The position numbers were made by a program, and so were the translations under genes. A stretch of DNA of 64,000 bases from positions 868,001 to 932,000 of the forward strand of contig JAWZSP010000001.1 in the NCBI GenBank assembly GCA_034401135.1, in the 5' to 3' direction. Of this stretch, positions 23,686-34,810 are shown piece by piece. Position 1 is the stretch's first letter, and each line of letters opens with the position of its first letter. The notes under the pieces were generated by a model that ran no database searches, was not told the origin of the DNA, and saw only the letters and a list, made by a program, of their open reading frames with translations. This DNA is from Volutella citrinella. Its lineage: Eukaryota; Ascomycota; Sordariomycetes; Hypocreales; Nectriaceae.

Positions 23686-24049
23686 ATGGCCATCACCACC
23701 GCCATCGCCGACTTTTTCAAGTCCATCTACGAACTCTTCATCTCCCTCGTCTCCTCAGCCTACTCCATCGTGAACGCCCTCGTCACATCCATCGTGGGCT
23801 TCGTCACCGGGCTATTCACCCTCGCGGGCGATGTCTTGGGAGGACTCGTCGATGTCGCAGGAGGCGTGGGCAAGTTTGTCGCCGGTAAGTCGCACCAATT
23901 TCTTCTGTCACACAAAAATTAGCCAGTCTCTAACATGTCTCGCGGCAGGAAACATCGTCCTCATCTCGATTGGCGCCCTCGGCGCATTTGCCTACGTGAG
24001 GTACACCGCGCAGGGACGCCAGCTCGTTACGGCGAAGAAGACGGAATAA
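23686..24049 (+). CDS. small membrane protein (99 aa)
   Basis: Two exons, 23686-23884 and 23949-24049, joined by a 64-nt intron (GTAAGT..GCAG). The protein is almost entirely hydrophobic: an amphipathic N-terminal helix (DFFKSIYELFISL), a long Val/Gly/Leu stretch at about residues 20-65 (including GLFTLAGDVLGGLVDVAGG), then a clear TM segment IVLISIGALGAFAYVRY and a short basic tail ending KKTE. The Gly/Val-rich membrane-associated pattern resembles small fungal proteins of unknown function. The terminal KKTE is close to, but does not strictly match, the C-terminal KKxx ER-retrieval signal (Lys at -3 and -4 fits). ER location is therefore a reasonable inference. No enzyme motif is present. 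Confidence 0.8.
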
Positions 24050-25193
24050 GGGAGGCGCAGAATTGATCTTACGCCTGTTGTTTGGTCTTGTGGTCTATTA
24101 CACACCTAGGAGGATGGAAGGACAAATAGGATACCCGCACGGTTTGATTGGGAACGTTACGGCTTGGGGACACAGGGCGCCCATTGTTTTGTTTTCCATA
24201 GTGTAGCATAGAATCAATCGAGAATATCCACACTTCATGGCACCGTGTGTAGAAAAGTTTTCCATTATCAGAAGCTCTGTGCCATCTGACCACCATGATG
24301 GCGCCTTGGCTCTGCCCTCACTCACGGGTGAAACATGACCCCGGTGACACTGAGTGCCCCCGCCGCCATCTGATATAATCGAGCCTGCAGCCCTCACAAA
24401 TCTGACATTGACTTAGATTACGAGCGGGCGCTAGGTAGATTCTCGCGGCCCATCCCCTCCTGCAGGGACCTGGGGAGATCACGCCATCAGATACCTCGTC
24501 TTGTGAGGGTTCCAAGCCTCGTGATCAGGTCACCAACCACACCAGACCCCCAACAAACTCATACACTCACAGGTTACTAGAAGCTCAGCAAGGGCTTGCG
24601 GGCTAGGGCAGATAATGTCATTTTTGGTATTTCCGGGAAAGCACATTGTAGAATCGTTACATCATTAAAAGCCCAGTCGTCTCCTAGTGTTATCGCTTGC
24701 CCCCAGAGCTGACCCCCGGCCAACCGAGTTGCGCGTTGAACTCCGGGCTCACGCACCCATCTCTATCCCTCCTACCACAATTCCAAACCCCCCAGGTTTG
24801 AACCAAGGTTTCGAGCTATTTGCTCCATATGTGCGCGCTGTGGCAAGTTTCATACAGTTTCTGAAAAACACCATACCCGTCCTGTTGCTCCTTTAACCAA
24901 TAAAAACAAAACATGTCCAATTCAAAGTCCCTTCGGCTCAATTACAGTCTCGTGACAAGTAAGGCGTGTCCCAGCATCTTTTTTGATTGCCTGTTGTCGG
25001 AAAGCCCAGTAGAATTGTTCGCAAATCGATAACGCTTCACACGCTCAAGTGAGGGTAGCAAACATGGCTCGCATGAGTGCTGGAGGAGGTCCTGCACAGC
25101 CGCCGGGTCAGCCCCCTGACTCTCACGGGTTCGAGAAGAATAGACAAGTGAAGTGAAAGGGGAAGCGGGCAGGGAAGATAAAGAGGCGCACCT
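24050..25193. other. convergent intergenic region
   Basis: Lies between the ends of the small membrane protein gene (plus) and the RS/Pro-rich gene (minus). A 10-nt match to a tRNA B box occurs near 24788 on the minus strand, but there is no surrounding cloverleaf. Nothing else found. Confidence 0.55.
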
Positions 25194-26893
25194 TCATCGG
25201 TACTTCGGCACGCTGATGGACATCCTACCTTTCTTGTCCTTCTCGATCCGCGGCGGCTTGTGGTGCTCCACCACCTTCTCCACCTTCTCCTCAAAGATGA
25301 CGAGCTGGCCGTCGGGCAGACGCTCGGCGCGCACAATCTCGCGCTCAGTACCCGCACCACGAGGGCGGTGCGCGAGCTCCCTCTCCAGAGCCTTGATTTC
25401 GGCCCTGATCTCGCGGCCGCTGCGGGAACGCGAGCGGGACTGGCGGACGAGCGGGCCGGCCGACCTGTCTCGGTGGTGGTGGTGATGGTGATGGGAGTGC
25501 GAGTCCCAGCTGGAGGAGCTGGAACTGGAGGGCGAAACATCGCGGATGTACGTCTCATTGATAATCTGCGCCGGCGGCGGCTGCGCGTTCACGATGATGG
25601 GCGCGACTGCTGCAGGAGCAGGAGGAGGAGGCCTGGCGTCGACGATCTTGGGCGCCTCGGCCTTGGGGGGCTTGGCTTCCGCGGGAGGAGCTGCAGGAGG
25701 AGCCGGGGCTGGGGCTGGGGCCGGGGGTTTGGCGGGCCTCTGTTCGGCCGGAGGGGCAGCTGGCGGTGGTGGGGCCGGGGCCTTGTCCTTTTCCTTGCCC
25801 TCGGCGGGAGGAGGGGCGGGCAGAGCCGCAGCCGGTTTTCGAGAGGCTAGAATCTCGGCTTCCACTATATTGCCTTTGGTTAGTGTACCGTCCAGTGGAA
25901 AAGCTTGGGGGAAAGCATCGGGACCTCACCCTTCTTGTAATCCTCGCTGACCTTGAGAAGCTCGTCAATGTTGTCCTGGCCCAAGGCCTTCTGGACAATG
26001 ATGGTGTTTCCCTGTATGGACATCGTCAGCACTCTTGCCACCGCCACGCTCGGCTAGTACGGGATCAAACTCACCTCCTCAAAGAAGGGATAGCCCAGAT
26101 CAATGAGGGCACGCTTAGACACCAGCTTGGCGGGGATGCGAGTCTTGCCCTTCTTGGGGTACTCGCTTCGCACCGTGGTGCCGCCGCTGCTGCTGGATGA
26201 GTGGCTGGAGATGGACGAGGAGAGCGAGCTGCTTCGGTGCGAGCGCGTGCGGGTGGAATACGAGTCTCGGCTTCGGCTGCGCTCGCGGTGTCTGCGGGTC
26301 ACCCTCTGCACCTCGCGCTCTCTGACACGCTCTGGGTAGGGACGGAAGTCCTCGTCGCCGTAAAACTCTGGCTCGGCGACCTTGATGTCGTCGTAGAAGC
26401 CCTGATCGGGGTATCGTCGCGGCGGAGGGAGCCCGCGGGCCTTGGGCAGAGGGATGGGGGTGTAAGGCGGAGCCCGGTACTCTTCACGCGGGCGCACATC
26501 CTCTCGGCGAGCCGGGGGCGGGTACTCCTGAGGCTCGTGGAAGATGCGATGGCGGCGGTCAAAGGTATCTAGAGAGGATTGGCGGCGGAGGAATCCTGGG
26601 CGGCGAGGTGGTGATTCTCGTCGCTCTCTCTCCATCACAGGCGGGGCTGGTCGCCGGTACTCTGGGCCAGAATCTCGCGGATCCCGGCGCATGGGACGTG
26701 GTTCCTCGCCATAGTAGCGGCGATCTCGGACTATGTCGTCGTCATCGTAGGAGCGGTAGCGGCGGCTCGAACGATCATCTGGATAGTCACCGGGGCCTCT
26801 GCCACCTCGCATGTAGGCACGGTCATCCCCGGGGCGGCCTTGGTCCCGGCTCTGCTCGAACATGAAGCGGTCGCGATCCCAGCGTTCACCCAT
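25194..26893 (-). CDS. RS-, Pro- and Glu-rich protein, DUF8035-like (523 aa)
   Basis: Three exons: 26893-26075, 26011-25930 and 25864-25194. Both joins keep frame. Residues 1-230 are charged, Arg/Asp/Tyr-rich with RS dipeptides and a long Ser run. Next comes a short conserved-looking block at about 250-300 (KTRIPAKLVSKRALIDLGY, then GNTIIVQKALGQDNIDELL spanning the first join). After that is a Pro/Ala low-complexity linker, a poly-Ser and poly-His patch, a second RS patch, and a C-terminal block around EIVRAERLPDGQLVIFEE ending SISVPKYR. The order matches fungal proteins annotated with DUF8035; function is unknown. RS/RD repeats suggest a nuclear RNA-associated or phosphorylated protein, which is inference. 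Start: first ATG, just before GERWDRDRF. Confidence 0.82.
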
Positions 26894-29800
26894 GGCGGCT
26901 AGATATGTGTTGTGGATTAGAGGAAGTGAAGGACGGAGTAATACGAAGAGCCAGCGGCGGCTGTCGTGAAATAGAAACGTATGGGTTGGCTTTTGAGTCA
27001 GATAGGAGTACTCGTTGTAAGAGTGCTACCTGGTTGCGGCACACTCCTCTGGCTTGAGATGGCGCCAAAGTTACGTCAGTGTATATCTTAGATGGGTGTG
27101 TGGCCGGTGTTAGTGCACACCCTTGTGTTTCTGGAGAGCGGTTGTGGGAGGAGAGGAAAAGAAAGAGTTTTGGAAAAGAAGGGCGGGAGAGTGTGGAAGA
27201 AAAGGCCAGCGATGGATGGCCAAGATCCGGAATGGAGGGCGAGGGCGGGTGTTGGATAGGGCGAGTTGATATCGGTCTAGGATGCCAGGATGATGGCGAG
27301 GTGGGTGATGACGTTGACCGGCAGGTGGCCCCGCCGTGCCCACGATGTGGTGTTTGGGCTGCGGGAGATTCCTGCGGGAGATTCCAGCTTGTGACGCCTT
27401 TTGGCCACAGGGATACCACGATGCGGCACTGTGTGAGGCGAGGGGTGTTTTGTCTCGGGCCTGGGCCTGTCAGCCTACCTAGTGCTCAGGTGCTAAGCCG
27501 CTAGCAGTGGTGCTGCGTCTTCTCCAGTGGGGTGCGCCAGGTCCTGTGACGGGGGAGGCGCTGTGGGAGGTGCTGCGAGACAGTGCTAGCCCCGACGGCC
27601 TGGTCCAGTGGGTTTGCGCTTGTGATCTTGGATGTCGGATGACGAGCAGGAAACTCATCGCGGGAGAGGCGGCTCGGAGGGGCCTTTATCAATGGTTCTC
27701 TAGTATGGTGGGACGCCTCGGGACGCTGCCGGCTCGACTGTAGAGGGGGGCTGGGCAACAACATTCGAGAACAATAACGAAGCCCGACCGCTATCCCACG
27801 TAGGAGTTTGCCTCGTCGCCTAGGCGATCCGCCGATGCCAGATGGCTGATGCTGTCCGTCGTCCATGTCCAATGGAGTCCACACTCCGCCTCGACGCCTA
27901 AAACCAGAGCCAAGTGGGGGAGGCCAGTGAAAAGTCAAAGAAGCCCTGGGCGCCAACGCAGGCCAGGAAAACCAACCGCCAGGACCGGGGTTGGACGAGG
28001 CCAACTTGGGTGGTGCTACGATAGTCGCATGTTGGGATGAGATACGGCACGAACACGATTCCATGTCGTGGAACCGGATGACATGCGTTTTTGGGCGGCC
28101 TCAAGGCTGATTTTCTATTTCACAAGCCTCGTAAACATATTCCTTCCTTTTCGGCTACCGAAATTTTTGGTTTTCAACTGTTTTCCTTGCAGCTTTCCCG
28201 GTCCACCTTAACGCCTTTCATCAATTTGCTAACGGGCGCGATGTAGACTCACTTACAGGGCCCTTCCTGGAGATCCCCGGCCAGCTCATCGAGCCTCAAC
28301 GTGCCACCCCAGCTTGTTTGCGTAGGCTTGATGCATCTGCCCGAAAAACCAAGGCCCTTCGTGCTCACCTCGCCGGACTAGTGGCCATGTTCGCCAGGTC
28401 GCATCTAGGCTTTAGCGTCTTTTCTTTGTTCGCGGGGGCTACCTAATTACGCCCTTCGCGTTGAGTCCAACCCTCGTCCGACCCGGGCATAGCCCACGCA
28501 TGTCTCCATCTCGGGCAGCGATGCGGTGTCGTGGTATAATTTGTATCTCGAGAAATCTACTACTTGGCCTGAGGATTGTTGCATCCCGCTGCCTCTTGCG
28601 CCGGGATGAATCCACCAGGCATCCAACATCATCAGCCTTTGCTCGGTGAGCCATAAGCCGTCAGCAGCAGACACATATGTTTGCTACACACCGACGCGGC
28701 AAAACGCACGACACTGTGCGGCTCAAGCATGCAAACATGCCGTGTCTCTCATGCACTCCGCCTGGTTCCCATTCATCAGTCGCCCATTCACAGTCGGCAC
28801 TGCGGTCGACCCAAGCCCATCGTCGATGCCGGACCCGCAATCAGGAACACACCCTGGTCGGTTGCCTGCGCGATGACGTCGGGCTGCGATGCGCAGAATC
28901 TGGCTTGACACCCGATCTTGACCTCCACCACGAGCCCCACCACCAATTAGCATGGCCCGCCGCCGACATCAAGATTCCACAGGCCTGATGAGAGTCGAGG
29001 AACCCCCTTCTCGGCTGCTTCCTGAGCGTCGTACAGTTACTTGCGGCTCCCGGGCCTGGTGCCACTGTATTACCCCAGACTGATCATCTCGAATCTTTCC
29101 TCTCGGTGGCAGTTGGGCCCCTATTTTGGGCAACATCGTCCCATCAGGCCTGGTTCGCTTCCCGATGATCGCCTCGTCTCTCCGCCTCGGCCCCGTTTCA
29201 ATGGCCACGGCTGTTCTACTGGCTTCTCTGGTTCTGGTGTCGTGGCATTCCGGGAAGCTAGCAAGCTTTCAGCTCCGCGTCCGAAATTACAAGCACCGCG
29301 CAGTAGTCAAAGCCGAAACCAGAAGCGTCGCCATCGCATTGTCCTGGTGCGAGTCGCCCTGATTGGAGCTTGGACGTAGGTATTCCAGGTCCCACTCCGC
29401 CAACCCGGGTCTCCCCAGCATGCTCGCCCGCTACCCCTGGAGAGACTGTGATAGGGTTCACAGACCGACCTTTCTTTGCGTTCCCCATCAAGTAAAGTAT
29501 CTGAGTATGTAGGGGGCTCTGCAGGGTCGATGCTGGCAATCGCCTCTCCCCTCACGATCGGCCAGATCGAAACCAGAGTCGTGCTTTGGCAGCAGGAAAA
29601 CTCGTCCCCCCATGAGGAAACTGCTGTGAAAAGTTCTTGAGAAAGTGCTCCTTAGGGGCAGGGACTTGTGGGATCGTGAAATTTCCCACGTGGCTGTCCC
29701 AAGGCGATCCTGCACTTTTCAGTTGGTTGCACAATGCGCGCCAAGGAGCAAAATACTCAGGCACACACTCCTCGACGCAGCGGACAAGTCAAAGTAGATT

Positions 29801-30105
29801 TGGCACATTCACCAAGGTATACATCCACTTTACCCACCACGGCCCGTTGAAGGAGACCACGGTAGCAGATAGATGTATCATTTCAAACCTGGGCAGTGAG
29901 GGGAGACTCACAAGGCCAAGAGTGTTTGAGGCATATCAACTCCAGAAGTCGCCGAGCGAAGTCGACGGCTATGCCACCAAGGTTAAGCACACACTCAACG
30001 CAGCATTCAACATAGGGCCTACGGCTTCATTCATCAATAATTGTACATTAACTTTTTTATTTTCTTTCATCTGTTATTCTGCTATGGCAGGAATTAACTG
30101 ACATC
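26894..30105. other. 3.2-kb intergenic region, no certain gene
   Basis: The first 600 bp are the promoter and leader of the RS/Pro-rich gene. An 85-codon frame without ATG follows a good splice acceptor (TTTTCCTTGCAG) and runs from 28193 to a stop at 28444-28446, with protein-like composition but no recognised family. The rest has no convincing coding signal. Confidence 0.45.
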
Positions 30106-31242
30106 TCAGCATCCGACATGGATAGCATTGGCGAACAAGGCATACGTGTCGGCGTGGTTAATGTTCTGGGCGGCGCTGAGGTTTCGGACAAAGTCATACC
30201 CGTAGCCGCCGTAGTCGTCGGTGCCCTTGATCTGAGTCAGATGGGTGGCCTCGTGGAGGATGGTGGCAGCCTTGTCCTGCCTGTGGCACGATGTCTGGTC
30301 CAGGTTGGGGAGGTGGTCAAAGTAGAGTGGGCAGTAGGCCATGTAGTTGTATCCGGCAACCGTGTAGGCCAGGACGCCGTTCTGGCAGGCGCCGTAGGGG
30401 TCGGAGCAATAGAGGGCGGAGCTGCCGCCGTTGGCCGAGCCGCACTCGGAGGCGATGCGGTCAAACACCTGCTTCACCGTGTTCCGGGTCTGCTGGCTGT
30501 CCGACTTGAAGTACTCGTTCATCTTGCCGGCGTCGCCGCCCGAGGCCGCGGCCGATGCCTTGGTGGCCAGGCTGTTGCAGCCGGAGAGGGCGTTGTTGAT
30601 GGTGTCGAGGTTGGCGCCGGTGCAGGTGTCCTGGACCTTGGCGCGCTTGTGGAAGATGGAGTAGGCGCCAAAGGCCGCGACGCCGTCGATGACGGCTTCG
30701 ATTCGGTTCGAGGAGAAGGGCACGGAGCCGATCAGGGTCGTGCAGTTTTCTCTGGCGTAGCCGAGAGCGCCGTTGGTCAGGATGCTGTAGGTACCGCCCT
30801 CGGAAAGATCGTGAAGCTCCGCCACATTGAACTCGACCTCGAGGGTCTTGCCAGCGGGGATGAGCAAGAAGTCGTCCTGCGCGAGGCGGCTCGTGTCGAT
30901 GGTCAATCGCAGGCCCTGGAAGGGGACTCGCTTCTCTGTTGCGACACACATCCGTGTTAGCCATCTGCTTGCGCCGCGCCGGGTATCATGGGGGGAAGGG
31001 GGGCGTTGTGCATGAGACTTACCGCCTGAGTACACCTGGGCTTTCTCAACAGCCCTGGAGTCAAGGAACGTGCCCGTCTTCAGCACATTGAGGTTTGAGC
31101 TGCCCCTGTTGGTGATGATTGCCTTGACCTCAGAGTTGCCCTCGAGCGCGATCTTGACGGAAAGTGGAGTGTTGGCCCGGTCCTCCAGGGTCGGGGCGGC
31201 CACGGCCGTCAAGGCCATGGAAAGAAGAGAGAAGAACTTCAT
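30106..31242 (-). CDS. deuterolysin-type M35 metalloprotease, secreted
   Basis: Two exons, 31242-31023 and 30935-30106, 349 aa, with an 87-nt intron. Residues 1-16 are a signal peptide (KFFSLLSMALTAVAA). About 17-171 is the propeptide, ending in a dibasic Kex2-like site at HKR (169-171). The mature enzyme is about 178 aa, usual for neutral protease 2. Zinc ligands and catalysis are clear: HEATH at 301-305 (two His and the catalytic Glu), then GTDDYGGYGY from 311, where Asp supplies the third ligand (aspzincin). Six or more Cys in the mature part fit the family's disulfides. The protein would be exported and self-activated, cleaving proteins rich in basic residues. A TATA box lies 164 nt upstream. 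A divergent neighbour at 34181 resembles its propeptide. Confidence 0.96.
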   Translation of the reverse strand: MKFFSLLSMALTAVAAPTLEDRANTPLSVKIALEGNSEVKAIITNRGSSNLNVLKTGTFLDSRAVEKAQVYSGGKSHAQRPPSPHDTRRGASRWLTRMCVATEKRVPFQGLRLTIDTSRLAQDDFLLIPAGKTLEVEFNVAELHDLSEGGTYSILTNGALGYARENCTTLIGSVPFSSNRIEAVIDGVAAFGAYSIFHKRAKVQDTCTGANLDTINNALSGCNSLATKASAAASGGDAGKMNEYFKSDSQQTRNTVKQVFDRIASECGSANGGSSALYCSDPYGACQNGVLAYTVAGYNYMAYCPLYFDHLPNLDQTSCHRQDKAATILHEATHLTQIKGTDDYGGYGYDFVRNLSAAQNINHADTYALFANAIHVGC

Positions 31243-34180
31243 CCTGGAAGCTGTGGGAAACGAAACGAATAAAAAAAAAAAGGGGAAATATTCGAATAAG
31301 ACGAGGAATAGAGAAACGACCTCGTTGCAAAAAAGAATGACAACGGTTAGAAACGAAAGACTTGCCGTTCCATCGTCAAAGCCCCGGCTGGCCTTGGCTA
31401 TTGTACTTATATATGACAGCCATGTCGAGCTGGCCAAGCATTGATCCAGAGGCCTCTTCATCTCCGGGGGGGTCAGAGGACGGCGGCAGGGCCCCGCCCT
31501 GCGCAGCCAATGCTGGGCCAGCAATTTTCTCCAACAAGGCGATGCCATTACCCGAGCCTCAGGAGAGTGTGGCTGCTCCAACGGTCTCGCCGCCATTCCT
31601 CGAGCCGAGTGATGCTTGTTGTGATGTGGGGCGCCCCGTGTTTCGAGTCCCTGGCTGGCTTCATCTTTCTGATACATGGCATGTTGGTCATGGCGCGAAA
31701 TAATCGCAACCGCTGCGCATTTTCGTTCGGCCTTGCGCGTTCAAATTTTGGGCAGGGATCCAATCGGCTTCGAAAGCTGCTGTGTAATCTATCCGGTGCA
31801 TGACATTTCTCTTTCCTGCCCTAGAATCACACGCTGGGCCTCGACGGGACTTGCAGGTTGTTGCGTTTATGCCCGCTTTTCGACTCTTCGGTGCCCCTAG
31901 GTCCGAGCGAGACGACGCGTGTTGCAGGATGGCCAGGGCCAACCGATAGTACGATAGCAGGCGACAGGGGTCTTATAAATACTCCGATTGAAAGAAACGT
32001 ACCGCCTTATACAATTAGCCAGTAATTTAGGTAGCAAGAAAGGATCACGAACTGGTATAGGAGCCAAATAGGCCGGGTCAGCAATTCCTTCCTCATTTTT
32101 TACCCAAGAATATCCGCTTTGGACATCTCGGCACGTACGCAGGATCAGGATCCCACGAGGCCCTCCCTATACAGCACTCGGGAATTATCAGGATAGCGGC
32201 AAGGTTGCAAATATAGTGATGCCAAGCGGCCGCCAGCCTCCACGGACCAACAGTCCTACAAGCGCTGACCGCCATCGCCATCACATGCGGGCTGCCTGCC
32301 TCCAGTAGATTGAAATATTGATTGCGTGAGGGCTTTCCGAATGAGAAAGGGCAGCCTGTGGCCAGGTCACGCTGACAGCTCATCGCCGCGAGATCTGCGA
32401 TCCCTGCGTCCAATCTTCTGGTGGATCGACGTGGTATCGGATGCAACTTTCTTCTCGGCCCTACCCCCACGAATTGGGAAAGGCAGTTTTCAGCGTTTGA
32501 ATGGTAGGGGTATGGCGGCTTCATGTCTCAATCAATCGGAGAGCCGCTGCCCGGCGATACGGACGGGATGGATAGGCGGCCAGCCCTACCGTTGGTGTCT
32601 TGTCTCATATACAAGCTTCAGGTTATGGTAGTCATAACCGAGATGAGATGAGCGTTTGCCACCGGATCATGGTGTCTATGCGCACCCGCAGACGCACGCG
32701 CTTGGGGACTTGCTCGTCAGAGTGGGTTCATTCCCGTGTTGGTCAGCAAATTGAGTGGTCAGAGATTATGCAGGCGAGCTCAAGGTGACGGGTTCACGAA
32801 GGGACAGCGCATCCATTTAACATTGTACATGGCGCTGGCGATGGTGGCAGGAAGCAATAGTCTGGGCGAGTCAAAAGAGGCCATACCCGAAACCTAGCAC
32901 ATGTCATGTGTGAGCACGTATCTCATATTATTGTTCCGCATCGTGGCGTGAGGCACGCAACGGAGGTCTGCCAGCGCATCTGCGTTGAACCATCTCCGTC
33001 CATTGCCACAATCTCGTCTAGCAGGGCGCCAGAGTGTTAGGTCGGCATCTTGCCGCATCTTATTAGCCAAGAGGCAGTGACCCCTCAATCTGTAGCAGTG
33101 CCTTTCACGGCCAGCAAGTGTTTTAGCCCACGTCGCGGGATGTAACCCAGCGAGCGCATGGCCAAGCCTGCGCCCTCGCCCTCCAACTCAATGCCATGGG
33201 TCCAAGTCACAGCTTCGTCTGCTCAGCCTTAGCGTTTCATGCGGTTTGCTGCTGACCTTTGTCATCTGGCTCCGCTGTTGCACTGATGCTGCCCCAGCCT
33301 CGAGGACTGCGAAACTGTCACAGAGCCTCGGCGTGCTGCCCATTGACGGCTTGGTGTGCTAGCTTAGCGTCCACCTGTGACGTCGGCTGGGGTTCAGGTC
33401 CGTGTCTCGAGCTCAGTAAGTCGGACAGTTTCAACGATCAAGAACAACATCTTGACTCTTGCCAGCGCAGCAAGCGACCTGATCAATTTTGCGGCATTAT
33501 CACAAGCAGCGATGCGAGTTAAGAAACCTTTCAGGAAGCCCAATACGTCATTTCAGCCGAATTATTCCTTTTGAGACCAGTACTGCAGGTCTTGATCGTC
33601 CCCCCTCGAGTTGGCAGTGGCCAGTCCTGGTGGCTGGTGCGTTTCAAACCCCTGTCGATCACCGTCTACGGTGGGGAGCGAAATCCGAAACATCCAGCAT
33701 CCGCCCACAAGGATGGACTGGCTTCCGCCGGCTGAGCAAACTGTCAGTCGAGGTTAAAAAAATCTGTGTGCAGCTGTGGTTGCAGCACAAAGTTTACGCA
33801 GGATGAGTCCAGCCATTCCTTCCAGCTCGTGTTGCGAGCCTCGTGAAGACCGGCAGCACCAACAAACCGCCTGTGCGTCATGATCTGAATAGCCTCGTGT
33901 GTCTCCGCCACGTCAATGCTGATCAGACCTGCGACGGGCTCACTTCCCGAGACAAGCTTGGACAAAACTGCCCCAGTCGAGCTCCACGGATCGCCGGCCT
34001 GCCCAGATATCATTCCCTCCTGTCCCTCGGCTCCGAGTGAGCCCACTTGCCCACCTCTAACTCCCATTATTATCCCCGCTCTCGTCCTTGCCAACACATT
34101 CGTGCTGAACTTTCATCTCATCTGAATCGTGGCAGGGCCATTAGCCTTCGGGAGTCGACGCCACCGCCAAGACAGTCCCA
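31243..34180. other. 2.9-kb divergent intergenic region
   Basis: Separates the M35 protease (minus) from the propeptide-like gene (plus). A-rich at 31269-31280. No coding frame with protein-like features was found. The last 150 bp before 34181 are pyrimidine-rich and probably the leader of the plus-strand gene. Confidence 0.5.
31406..31415 (-). promoter_or_regulatory. TATA box of the M35 protease gene
   Basis: On the minus strand this reads CATATATAAG, about 164 nt before the ATG at 31242. It is a strong core-promoter match for a highly expressible secreted enzyme gene. Confidence 0.6.
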
Positions 34181-34810
34181 ATGAGTTTGCTACGCTCGTC
34201 AGCGGGCACCAGGCTCTGCCTGGGTCTGCTGCTCACCGCCGGCGCCTTCACATACTACTCATACGGCCCGTCATCGTTCTCGGCTCCGTACAAGCTGCAA
34301 ACGCCAGAGAGAGAGGAGGAAACAATGCTGGTCGTCGACACTTCAGCTGCCCCGCCTCTCGCCCATCTAGAGGTTTCTCTAAGCCAGACAAGCTCCTCGC
34401 CGCCAACAATCGAGGTCAAGGTGTCCAACTCCAATGACAGACCCATCACCTTTCTCTCATACAACTCTCCGCTAGAGAGCACACCCATACAACTGGGGAT
34501 TCTATCAATTTGGTCCGAGACCGGCATGCCGCTCGGAATCCCCACTATCAAGGTCGACCGCGTCTGGCCTCCGCCCGAGGACTCCTTCTTTACCATTCCT
34601 GCCGGCGGTACCAAAACAAACCAGGTGGTGCTGCAGGAGCCCATAGTGCCGATGGAGAAGCTTGGAAAGAAGGCGACACTCATGATGAGGGGGGAATGGA
34701 AGGCGGTCTGGCCTGGTTCGCGTGATGATATCAGCACCAAAGAATGGAAAACCAATGCCAACGCATGGTCAGGTGATTTTTCGTCCAACAAGTTGGAGAT
34801 AACTTTTTAA
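34181..34810 (+). CDS. stand-alone M35-propeptide-like protein (209 aa)
   Basis: Single exon from ATG 34181. Residues 10-27 are hydrophobic (LCLGLLLTAGAFTYYSY) and would act as a signal peptide or N-terminal anchor. Residues about 62-175 follow the same order of features as the propeptide of the M35 protease at 30106-31242. The shared order is a beta-strand with V-x-V-x-N, a Leu-x-Tyr/Thr segment, a Leu-Asp/Glu-Ser turn (SPLESTPIQ here, TFLDSRAVE there), then DSFFTIPAGGT here against DDFLLIPAGKT there, and a final Gly-containing strand. No HEXXH motif or other catalytic residue follows. It may be an immunoglobulin-like secreted domain, a protease chaperone or inhibitor, or simply a distant relative; role unproven. 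Family similarity was judged by eye. Confidence 0.75.
   Translation: MSLLRSSAGTRLCLGLLLTAGAFTYYSYGPSSFSAPYKLQTPEREEETMLVVDTSAAPPLAHLEVSLSQTSSSPPTIEVKVSNSNDRPITFLSYNSPLESTPIQLGILSIWSETGMPLGIPTIKVDRVWPPPEDSFFTIPAGGTKTNQVVLQEPIVPMEKLGKKATLMMRGEWKAVWPGSRDDISTKEWKTNANAWSGDFSSNKLEITF

Noticed and set aside
24780..24800. Match to a tRNA B box (GGTTCAAACC) on the minus strand
   Set aside because: No A box at the right distance, no acceptor stem, and the T stem pairs only by G-T wobbles.
30118..30960. Plus-strand frame of 280 codons
   Set aside because: Antisense to the M35 protease exon; Gly/Val/Ala-rich shadow.
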